From positions 1-6,849 of the forward strand of contig USJJ01000071.1 in the NCBI GenBank assembly GCA_900554995.1: 6,849 bases of DNA, written 5' to 3'. This DNA comes from an uncultured Ruminococcus sp. (lineage in GTDB: Bacteria > Bacillota > Clostridia > Oscillospirales > Acutalibacteraceae). Position numbers and translations under genes: made by a program. Shown here piece by piece: positions 1 to 4,674 of this stretch. Numbering within the stretch: the stretch's first letter is position 1; each line of letters begins with the position of its first letter. The notes under the pieces are model-generated. The model had not been told where the DNA came from, did not search any database, and was given only the letters and a program-made list of their open reading frames with translations.

Positions 1-442
1 TTTCGAGAGCCGCCTTGAGAGCCTTGATCTTCGGCTGATTTTCGCTGCCCTCTTTGACTGCGAGGATGTTGCTGTATGCCGATGCAGAACCCTCAATGAT
101 AAGCGAATCCTTTACCGGGTTGAGCTTTGCGGAAATTGCATAGTTTGAATTGATGATTGCGTAATCAACGTCCTTGAGGGTGTTGGGAATCTGAGCTGCC
201 TCAACCTCTCTGAACTCGATGTTGTGCGGGTTTTCTGCGATGTCCTGGATTGTTGCGGTGATGCCTGAGCCGTCCTTGAGCTTGATGTAGCCCTTTTCCT
301 GGAGGAGGAGAAGCGCTCTTGCTTCATTGGTTGCGTCGTTCGGAACGGCAATTGTGATTGAGCCGCTCTTGCTGCTTGAGCAGCCTGCGAACAGGCTGAG
401 CACGAGGATTACTGCGAGTAAAAGTGAAACTATCTTTTTCAT
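1..442 (-). CDS. metQ: MetQ/NlpA-family methionine-binding lipoprotein, 3' end cut by the window, first lobe missing
   Basis: This is the substrate-binding lipoprotein of a MetNIQ-type methionine ABC importer, anchored outside the cytoplasmic membrane. 147 residues are visible, from ATG at 442-440 to the window edge. Residues 1-21 form a lipoprotein signal (MKK, hydrophobic stretch, then LFAGC with lipidated Cys21). Family landmarks follow: IAVPNDATNEARALLLLQ (31-48), GYIKLKDG (51-58), DIAENPHNIEFREVEAAQ (67-84), DVDYAIINSNYAI (91-103), LNP (107-109) and YSNILAVKEG (123-132). In usual MetQ proteins the IAxPND strand comes near residue 130, after a complete first-lobe segment. Here it follows only about nine residues after Cys21, so around 100 residues are absent. 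The start is secure: a signal peptide, an AAGAAAGG site at 456-463 and no plausible upstream in-frame sequence. A strong promoter lies at 480-508 and a Met/Cys leader lies further upstream. Family identity is sure; transport competence is not. Confidence 0.88.
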   Translation of the reverse strand, partial: MKKIVSLLLAVILVLSLFAGCSSSKSGSITIAVPNDATNEARALLLLQEKGYIKLKDGSGITATIQDIAENPHNIEFREVEAAQIPNTLKDVDYAIINSNYAISAKLNPVKDSLIIEGSASAYSNILAVKEGSENQPKIKALKAALE

Positions 443-487
443 AATATTTTATCTGCCTTTCTTCAATTAAATCTTTAATATTTTATC
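442..487 (-). repeat. 12-bp direct repeat around the metQ 5' untranslated region
   Basis: The 12-mer GATAAAATATTA (minus-strand sense) occurs exactly at 487-476, where it contains the -10 box of the metQ promoter, and again at 453-442, running into the start codon. The copies are 34 bp apart. The sequence is AT-rich, so chance or duplication during promoter evolution is possible. No function is assigned. Confidence 0.4.
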
Positions 488-508
488 AGCTATTGTTCGA
501 TCTGTCAA
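480..508 (-). promoter_or_regulatory. SigA-type promoter immediately upstream of metQ
   Basis: On the minus strand the -35 box TTGACA (508-503, perfect) and the -10 box TAAAAT (485-480) are separated by exactly 17 bp. The -10 is preceded by TGA, an extended -10 element. A start near 473 would give a roughly 30-nt untranslated leader containing the AAGAAAGG ribosome site. The -35 overlaps the stop codon (507-505) of the short upstream ORF, so readthrough from the distal promoter and initiation here are alternative sources of metQ transcript. Confidence 0.75.
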
Positions 509-570
509 CAGCGGCACATTCGCCCGAATCTGAAGTTTTCTCTAAGAAGAGATGTAAATCTTTTTAACAT
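505..570 (-). CDS. 21-codon short ORF ending in Met-Cys-Arg-Cys, between attenuator and metQ
   Basis: ATG at 570-568 is preceded by a perfect GGAGG (584-580) with a 9-nt spacer, as good a ribosome site as any in the window. The peptide begins MLKRFTSLLRENF and ends RFGRMCRC, with TGA at 507-505. It is basic, with five Arg and one Lys, and shares the Met-Cys-x-Cys motif with the 32-residue leader peptide upstream. It lies just beyond the leader terminator, so from the distal promoter it is transcribed only by readthrough. I do not recognise the peptide. The Cys/Met codons at the very end resemble amino-acid-sensing leader peptides, but I see no second GC-rich terminator before metQ. It could act in translational or transcriptional control of metQ, or be a fortuitous ORF. 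Confidence 0.55.
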   Translation of the reverse strand: MLKRFTSLLRENFRFGRMCRC

Positions 571-589
571 ACCCCAAAACCTCCGATAT

Positions 590-628
590 AAAAATAAAAA
601 CCGAAAACCTTTTTCGAGGTTCTCGGTT
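590..628 (-). terminator. Rho-independent terminator of the leader RNA (attenuator terminator)
   Basis: Read on the minus strand, AACCGAGAACCT (628-617) pairs with AGGTTTTCGGTT (610-599) across the 6-nt loop CGAAAA, giving 12 pairs with one G-U wobble. It is followed by TTTATTTTT (598-590). On the plus strand the stem has an A/C mismatch and no U tract on the far side, so it serves the minus-strand transcript. It sits 20 nt past the stop codon of the leader peptide and upstream of the short ORF and metQ. Its 5' arm and loop are also part of an alternative antiterminator. Confidence 0.88.
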
Positions 629-677
629 AAATCCGTTATTTCGTAAAATCAGAAATGAGAACGCATCGAAAAAATGG
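608..677 (-). promoter_or_regulatory. Predicted antiterminator pairing, mutually exclusive with the terminator
   Basis: In the minus-strand RNA, UUUUUCGA (673-666) pairs perfectly with UCGAAAAA (617-610), and GUUCUC (662-657) pairs perfectly with GAGAAC (624-619). A 3x1 internal loop separates the two helices, giving 14 Watson-Crick pairs. CC (677-676) can add two pairs with GG (609-608) past a two-base bulge. The 3' strand uses the terminator's 5' arm, its loop and the first bases of its 3' arm, so the two folds cannot coexist. The 5' strand lies inside the last third of the leader-peptide ORF, downstream of its Met/Cys cluster. A ribosome paused at that cluster leaves it free, while a ribosome at the stop codon (651-649) covers it. 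Confidence 0.7.
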
Positions 678-747
678 CATAACAAGAAGTGCGCATACAA
701 ATGCACATTTCGGTGGCGGTATAGGTTGTTGTGAATACCTTTGCCAT
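649..747 (-). CDS. 32-residue Met/Cys-rich leader peptide
   Basis: ATG at 747-745 follows AAAGGAG (763-757) with a 9-nt spacer, and TGA is at 651-649. The peptide starts MAKVFTTTYTATE, has a central cluster MCICMRTSC (residues 14-22) and ends YAIFSMRSHF. It has four Met (1, 14, 18, 28) and three Cys (15, 17, 22) in 32 codons, far above average, with a Thr-rich front. It has its own strong promoter 48 nt upstream and a terminator 20 nt downstream. Attenuation leader peptides are known to be rich in the amino acid they sense, and cysteine-rich leaders occur upstream of sulfur genes in Actinobacteria. The metQ-like gene downstream fits sulfur amino-acid sensing. The alternative is a stand-alone small secreted or modified peptide, but no export signal or modifying enzyme is visible. 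Confidence 0.72.
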   Translation of the reverse strand: MAKVFTTTYTATEMCICMRTSCYAIFSMRSHF

Positions 748-759
748 AATGCGGTTCTC
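657..759 (-). promoter_or_regulatory. Predicted pairing of the leader ribosome-binding site with the end of the leader ORF
   Basis: In the minus-strand RNA, GAGAAC (759-754) pairs with GUUCUC (662-657), and GCAU (752-749) pairs with AUGC (666-663). This makes ten pairs with a single bulged C at 753. It would occlude part of the AAAGGAG site and the approach to the start codon. It also occupies the strand needed for the antiterminator, so it should favour the terminator. This corresponds to the 1:2 stem of classical attenuators such as the trp leader. The pairing is seen in the sequence; its function is inferred. Confidence 0.5.
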
Positions 760-794
760 CTTTCTTTTAACTACCCGTCAAGTAGGTTGCTGAT

Positions 795-823
795 ATAATA
801 TCACTCCGAATTGTATTTGTCAA
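795..823 (-). promoter_or_regulatory. Strong SigA-type promoter of the leader transcript
   Basis: Perfect -35 TTGACA (823-818), 17-bp spacer, and -10 TATTAT (800-795) preceded by TGA (extended -10). An A/T-rich stretch lies upstream of the -35 (824-868). Transcription should start around 790-787. A small hairpin near the RNA 5' end (CUAC 785-782 with GUAG 774-771) precedes the ribosome site. It is divergent from the response-regulator promoter. Confidence 0.85.
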
Positions 824-868
824 CCCTTTTTTGAAAATTTTTTATTTTTCTTTGCCTTTATTTTCTTA

Positions 869-897
869 TTGTCGGTGAATCGGCGCTGTGATATAAT
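869..897 (+). promoter_or_regulatory. Upstream promoter candidate for the two-component operon
   Basis: -35 TTGTCG (869-874), 17-bp spacer, perfect -10 TATAAT (892-897) preceded by TGA. Start expected near 904. The -35 boxes of this promoter and of the divergent leader promoter are 45 bp apart across a T-rich tract. The 11-bp tandem repeats begin at about its transcription start, a position suited to repression by a bound regulator. Confidence 0.6.
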
Positions 898-906
898 GGT
901 TACGGC

Positions 907-934
907 TTGACATTTTTGTGACATTTTTGACGTT
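907..934 (+). promoter_or_regulatory. Tandem 11-bp repeats, candidate response-regulator (PhoB/PhoP-type) box
   Basis: TGACATTTTTG occurs twice back to back (908-918 and 919-929). In hexamer form this is TTGACA-TTTTT-GTGACA-TTTTT-GACGTT (907-934). OmpR/PhoB-family regulators bind direct repeats at about 11-bp period, and Bacillus PhoP boxes are TTxACA-like hexamers spaced by about five bases. The next gene encodes exactly such a regulator, so autoregulation is the natural inference. The box lies just downstream of one promoter candidate and just upstream of the -35 of the next, so one bound protein could shut off the first and activate the second. Confidence 0.55.
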
Positions 935-942
935 GTTTTTCG

Positions 943-971
943 GTGAAAGAAATGCCGCAGGATAATATAAT
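943..971 (+). promoter_or_regulatory. Proximal promoter candidate for the two-component operon
   Basis: Perfect -10 TATAAT (966-971), a weak -35 GTGAAA (943-948) and a 17-bp spacer. The poor -35 and the repeat box ending 9 bp upstream fit a regulator-activated promoter. Both tandem promoters share TATAATGGTT (892-901 and 966-975). The palindrome GGTTTTGTAAACC (972-984) lies at the expected start site. Confidence 0.5.
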
Positions 972-1003
972 GGTTTTGTAAACCGAGAAAAAGGGGGATA
1001 ATT

Positions 1004-1717
1004 ATGGGTCATTCAATTTATATTGCGGACGATGAGGAAAATATAAGAGACCTTATAAAGAGCTTTCTGGAGAGCGACGGATATACCGTTTCTGCTTTTG
1101 CGACCGGCGACGAGCTTGCCGAGGCGTTTGAAAAGGAACCTGCCGACCTTGTAATACTCGATATTATGATGCCGGGCACGGACGGACTGACTCTTTGCAA
1201 ACAGCTCAGGGAAAAATCAAGCGTCCCGATAATTATTCTGACAGCCAAGGATTCCGAATACGACTATGTTCACGGAATTACGATCGGCAGCGACGACTAT
1301 CTGACGAAGCCGTTCAGACCGACTACGCTTCTGATGCGTGTGCGCTCCCTTCTTCGGCGTATGGATATGAATGAGAGGTCGGATCAGTATGCAAAATACA
1401 GCGAGAGAGACGTCAAGGTAGGCGATCTGACATTCTCGGTGGAAAGAAATGAGATTTTCTGCGGCAGCAGGCCTATCAAATTGACCCGCACCGAGCTGAA
1501 AATGCTCTCATATATGATGCAGAATCCTCAAAAAGCATATTCAAGGGACGAGCTTCTCAATGCGATCTGGGGATACGACACCAAGGTGGAGACGAGAGTT
1601 ACCGACGAAACGCTCCGCCGCATACGCAAGCAGCTTTCACTCTGCGGCAGCAATGTCAGTGTGAGAACAATGTGGGGCTTCGGCTACCGTATTGAGGTTA
1701 ACGGTGACGAGAAATGA
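1004..1717 (+). CDS. OmpR/PhoB-family DNA-binding response regulator
   Basis: A 237-residue cytoplasmic transcription factor controlled by phosphorylation from the adjacent kinase. The receiver domain (about residues 4-118) has the acidic pair D9/D10, phospho-acceptor D53 within LVILDIMMPG, switch T80 (ILTAKD) and K102 (LTKPF). A linker of about 20 residues leads to a winged-helix domain (about 136-233) with LTRTELKMLSYM, YSRDELLNAIWGY and the terminal WGFGYRIE wing. The recognition-helix region reads ETRVTDETLRRIRKQL, the variant with DETL in place of the common VDVHI. The start is supported by AAGGGGG at 991-997, six bases before ATG. It overlaps the kinase gene by 4 bp (ATGA). Tandem 11-bp repeats upstream are its likely autoregulatory site. 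The downstream acyltransferase genes are its probable targets, by inference from synteny. Confidence 0.95.
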   Translation: MGHSIYIADDEENIRDLIKSFLESDGYTVSAFATGDELAEAFEKEPADLVILDIMMPGTDGLTLCKQLREKSSVPIIILTAKDSEYDYVHGITIGSDDYLTKPFRPTTLLMRVRSLLRRMDMNERSDQYAKYSERDVKVGDLTFSVERNEIFCGSRPIKLTRTELKMLSYMMQNPQKAYSRDELLNAIWGYDTKVETRVTDETLRRIRKQLSLCGSNVSVRTMWGFGYRIEVNGDEK

Positions 1718-2952
1718 AGCATATAAAACTGAGAATACTCTGTATAATCTGGGCTTCTGTGCTGATGATATTCGCCGTGTTTGTCGGCGTAATCAACCTG
1801 GCTGTTCCGTCTCACTTTGAAAAAGAGGCAAGAAACGCCCTTGAATATGAGATGAAATATATTGATAAGGTGAAAGAGAGCGACGGTGACAACGAAAGTA
1901 TGGAGGATGAGGAATATTACGGAACATTCCTCAGCGGGAATATCAGATTCATTGATTTCTACGACGAGGGCTACTCCGTTTCCGACTCCCTTGAAAAAAA
2001 GATCGAGGTAAATTCGTCCGAGCAGAACGACGAGGCCGAAATAAGAAAGAAGTACAGCATCAACGACCTGAAAAACGGTGATATAAAAACCTTTAAAACA
2101 GCCCGTGGATATTATGTACTCGTCAAATACTACGACGCATTGACCCTTGACGGAACGTATCAGTCGACGGTGATGTATATCAACATTCAGCCGCTTGTCA
2201 ACTATATGCGGTCGCTCAACTGGCTTCTTGCAATTATTTTTGTTGCGGTTATGGCGGTTATGACGCTGATCGGATACAAGCTCGGCGAGAGGATAGAGGA
2301 GGATCAGGAGACAAACCGCAAGTTCTTCCAGAACTCATCCCACGAGCTGAAAACGCCGCTGATGGCAATACAGGGCTATGCCGAGGGAATACAGCAGGGC
2401 GTCGTCGATATCCCGTCCTCGGCGGAGATAATCATTCGCGAGAGCGAAAAGATGACGGATATGATCGACGGTATGCTCTCGATTTCAAAGATTGACTCAA
2501 ATCAGCTCACGCTTAATTTCACAACCTCCGATCTCCGTGAGATTCTCTATGACAGCCTGCGCTGTGTCGAGCCGATTCAGCAGCAGAAGAACATTACAAT
2601 AACTCCGCTGTTCACGGAGGATCCCATCTGGGTTCACTGCGATGAAACTCAGCTTTCAAAGGTTTTCACAAATGTGCTGATGAACGGAATACGGCATTGC
2701 AACAGCACCGTCGTCATCACCTGCACAACGGAGGAAAAGGAAGCCGTTGTCAGAGTCAGCGACGACGGAAACGGAATTGCACGGGAGGATCTGCCTCATA
2801 TCTTCGACCGGTTCTACACGGGCACGAACGGCAGTACGGGAATCGGACTTGCGCTGTCGAAGGAGATCCTCAATCTCCATAAGGGAAGTATAAAGGCATA
2901 TAACGAGGTCGGAGCGGTCTTTGAAATAAGACTGCCGATTTCAAAAAATTAA
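1714..2952 (+). CDS. Membrane sensor histidine kinase
   Basis: A 412-residue kinase paired with the preceding regulator and translationally coupled to it (ATGA overlap). TM1 is about residues 8-31, followed by an extracytoplasmic domain of about 135 residues, then TM2 at about 168-188. Only about 20 residues separate TM2 from the H-box FFQNSSHELKTPLMAIQGY (phospho-accepting H210), so a full HAMP domain does not fit. The ATPase domain has the N-box FTNVLMNGIRH (318-328), G1 DDGNG (350-354), F-box FDRFY (364-368) and G2 GSTGIGLAL (373-381). All catalytic boxes are present and the C-terminus is complete. The extracytoplasmic part carries a strongly acidic run (residues 55-67, eight D/E). Acidic sensor patches in PhoQ-type kinases bind divalent cations and cationic peptides; a similar role here is inference. 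The ligand is not determined. Confidence 0.94.
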   Translation: MKHIKLRILCIIWASVLMIFAVFVGVINLAVPSHFEKEARNALEYEMKYIDKVKESDGDNESMEDEEYYGTFLSGNIRFIDFYDEGYSVSDSLEKKIEVNSSEQNDEAEIRKKYSINDLKNGDIKTFKTARGYYVLVKYYDALTLDGTYQSTVMYINIQPLVNYMRSLNWLLAIIFVAVMAVMTLIGYKLGERIEEDQETNRKFFQNSSHELKTPLMAIQGYAEGIQQGVVDIPSSAEIIIRESEKMTDMIDGMLSISKIDSNQLTLNFTTSDLREILYDSLRCVEPIQQQKNITITPLFTEDPIWVHCDETQLSKVFTNVLMNGIRHCNSTVVITCTTEEKEAVVRVSDDGNGIAREDLPHIFDRFYTGTNGSTGIGLALSKEILNLHKGSIKAYNEVGAVFEIRLPISKN

Positions 2953-2973
2953 GGCAATACCGAACAAATTGCC
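2953..2973 (+). other. Intercistronic hairpin after the kinase stop codon
   Basis: GGCAAT (2953-2958) pairs perfectly with ATTGCC (2968-2973) over a 9-nt loop, starting at the base after the TAA. It has no U tract (GTGAGGA follows), so it is not a good terminator. An RNA-processing or stability element that lets kinase and acyltransferase be expressed at different levels is possible. Confidence 0.35.
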
Positions 2974-2988
2974 GTGAGGAATGTATTT

Positions 2989-3018
2989 ATGAAATTCAGA
3001 AAAGAAAGGGTGAGCTGA
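2989..3018 (+). CDS. Possible 9-codon mini-ORF coupled to the MBOAT gene
   Basis: ATG at 2989 is preceded by GAGGA (2976-2980) with an 8-nt spacer, better than the acyltransferase's own AAAGGG (3005-3010, spacer 11). It encodes MKFRKERVS and stops at 3016-3018, three bases before the acyltransferase ATG. The mini-ORF covers that gene's ribosome site, so its translation could couple to acyltransferase initiation. It is far shorter than DltX, the roughly 50-residue peptide of dlt operons. Chance occurrence is quite possible. Confidence 0.25.
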   Translation: MKFRKERVS

Positions 3019-3021
3019 ATA

Positions 3022-4656
3022 ATGTCTGTCGGTTCACTTTTTTCACCGTCGGGTTCGGCGGCTTTGACATCGTTTTTCAGTGCGGAATATCTTGCGATTT
3101 TCCTGCCGTTGGCGCTGATCCTCTATGCGGCGGCGCCGAAGAAAATCAGGAGATATGTCCTGCTTGCGGAAAGCTGTCTCTTCTACCTGATGATAAGCGG
3201 CAAGCTGATTCTGTACCTGATAATGTCGGCGGTTTCCGTCTACGGTTTCGGGCTTTGGATTAAAAAGCTCAATGATCAAAAGAGCGATGCGATAAAGGGC
3301 GCCGAGCGTGAAGAAAAAAAGAAAATCAAACAAGTCTACAAGAAAAAAACACGTCTTGTCCTTGCCCTTGCGGTGCTGATTCATATCGGCGGACTGCTTG
3401 TGATTAAATATTCCGACTTTGCGGCAGGTAATATCAACTCATTTTTTGAAATGATGAATGTCGGCGCTCGGATTTCGATACCGAAATTTATAATGCCGAT
3501 CGGAATTTCATTTTTTACATTGCAGGCGGTGTCGTATCTTGTCGATGTTTACAGGAACACGGTCGATGCGGATCGCAATTTTCTGAGGGTTTTTCTCTGG
3601 ATGGCGTTCTTCCCTCAGATCGTCGAGGGACCGATCTGCCGCTATTCGCAGACTGCCGACGGGATATGGAAAGCAGATGGCATAAAGTTCGACAATCTTA
3701 CGCTCGGATTGCAGCGTATCCTTTACGGAATGTTGAAAAAAATTGTCGTCGCCGACCGTCTCAACTCGCTGATCAACAACGTTTTCACGGACTACACTCA
3801 GTACCGTGGCGGCGTGATCGCACTGGGCGCGGTTTGCTACACCGTTCAGCTTTATATGGAGTTTTCCGGCTCGATGGATGCGGTGATCGGCACGGCGCAG
3901 ATATTCGGCATTGATTTGCCCGAGAACTTCCGCCGCCCGTTCTTTTCAAGGACGATTACGGAGTTCTGGAAAAGGTGGCACGTTACGCTCGGTGAATGGC
4001 TGAAGGATTACATTTTCTATCCGATCACAATGGCAAAGCCGATGCAGAAGCTCACAAAATCGGCAAGGAAAAAGCTCGGCAACCATTTCGGACCGCTGTT
4101 GGCGGTGAGCGTTGCGCTCTTCTGCGTGTGGTTCGCGAACGGACTGTGGCACGGTGCGGCGTGGAGCTATATTTTCTTCGGAATGTACCATTTTGCGCTG
4201 ATACTGATCGGCAAAATCCTCGCTCCGCTTATCAACGGCGTCAACGGACGGCTTAAAACGAACACAAAGTCAAAGCCGTATGAGGCAATGCAGATCATAC
4301 GAACCGACATTCTGGTTGTTATCGGTGAGCTTTTCTTCCGTGCAAACGGACTGAGAGCCGGAATGAATATGTTCCGAAAAATGGTTACGGACTTCAGCTT
4401 TGCCGATTTCGGCGGCGGACTTTTCAAAAGACTCGGCGTCGATTACGCCGATCTTCTGATCGTCGGCGTGACGGTAGTGATTGTTTTTGTTATCAGCGTG
4501 ATTAACGAAAAGGGCTATTGCGTCAGGACGGAGCTGAAAAAGAAGAACATCGTTCTGCGCTGGTGCGTGATTTATGCGATGATAATGTATCTTGTGATTT
4601 TTGGCGCATACGGCGTCGGATATATGTCGGTTGATCCGATCTATGCGAATTTCTGA
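3022..4656 (+). CDS. MBOAT-family membrane-bound O-acyltransferase (AlgI/DltB type)
   Basis: A 544-residue multi-pass membrane protein that would move an acyl group from a cytoplasmic donor across the membrane for O-acylation of a surface polymer or partner protein. Family signatures in order: EYLAIFLPLALILY (22-35), MPIGISFFTLQAVSYLVDVYR (158-178), FFPQIVEGPICRY (196-208), LYMEFSGSMDAVIG (277-290), LPENFRRPFFSRTITEFW (299-316), RWH (318-320), LKDYIFYP (327-334) and the catalytic-site NGLWHGAAWSY with H377. It ends with GAYGVGYMSV and a hydrophobic tail. A Lys/Glu-rich cytoplasmic loop lies at 82-111. At 544 residues it is AlgI/PatA-sized and longer than typical DltB (about 400). The start is supported by the N-terminal hydrophobic layout and AAAGGG upstream. 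It follows the kinase gene by 69 nt without a terminator and precedes its likely SGNH partner by 18 nt. Acetyl versus D-alanyl donor cannot be told from this protein alone. Confidence 0.92.
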   Translation: MSVGSLFSPSGSAALTSFFSAEYLAIFLPLALILYAAAPKKIRRYVLLAESCLFYLMISGKLILYLIMSAVSVYGFGLWIKKLNDQKSDAIKGAEREEKKKIKQVYKKKTRLVLALAVLIHIGGLLVIKYSDFAAGNINSFFEMMNVGARISIPKFIMPIGISFFTLQAVSYLVDVYRNTVDADRNFLRVFLWMAFFPQIVEGPICRYSQTADGIWKADGIKFDNLTLGLQRILYGMLKKIVVADRLNSLINNVFTDYTQYRGGVIALGAVCYTVQLYMEFSGSMDAVIGTAQIFGIDLPENFRRPFFSRTITEFWKRWHVTLGEWLKDYIFYPITMAKPMQKLTKSARKKLGNHFGPLLAVSVALFCVWFANGLWHGAAWSYIFFGMYHFALILIGKILAPLINGVNGRLKTNTKSKPYEAMQIIRTDILVVIGELFFRANGLRAGMNMFRKMVTDFSFADFGGGLFKRLGVDYADLLIVGVTVVIVFVISVINEKGYCVRTELKKKNIVLRWCVIYAMIMYLVIFGAYGVGYMSVDPIYANF

Positions 4657-4674
4657 TTTCAAGAGGAGTGTCTT

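Noticed and set aside
112..351. 79-codon minus-strand frame inside metQ
   Set aside because: It is a different frame from the MetQ reading frame and its Ser/Thr/Arg-rich content is a shadow. The real gene reads from 442 to the edge.
649..747. Leader peptide as a RiPP, bacteriocin or AgrD-type signal precursor
   Set aside because: No double-glycine site, amphipathic AgrD layout, modifying enzyme or transporter is visible nearby, and the attenuator structure accounts for the ORF. It cannot be fully excluded because the flanking sequence to the left is not visible.
443..823. SAM-I (S-box) riboswitch or T-box upstream of metQ
   Set aside because: I looked for the conserved S-box core and for the T-box motif with a tRNA-pairing stem in the minus-strand leader and found neither. 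A peptide ORF with alternative hairpins explains the region better.
3666..3914. Other plus-strand frames inside the MBOAT and SGNH genes, for example this one and 3996-4256, 5295-5534
   Set aside because: Arg/His/Cys-rich out-of-frame translations of recognised genes, with no ribosome sites.
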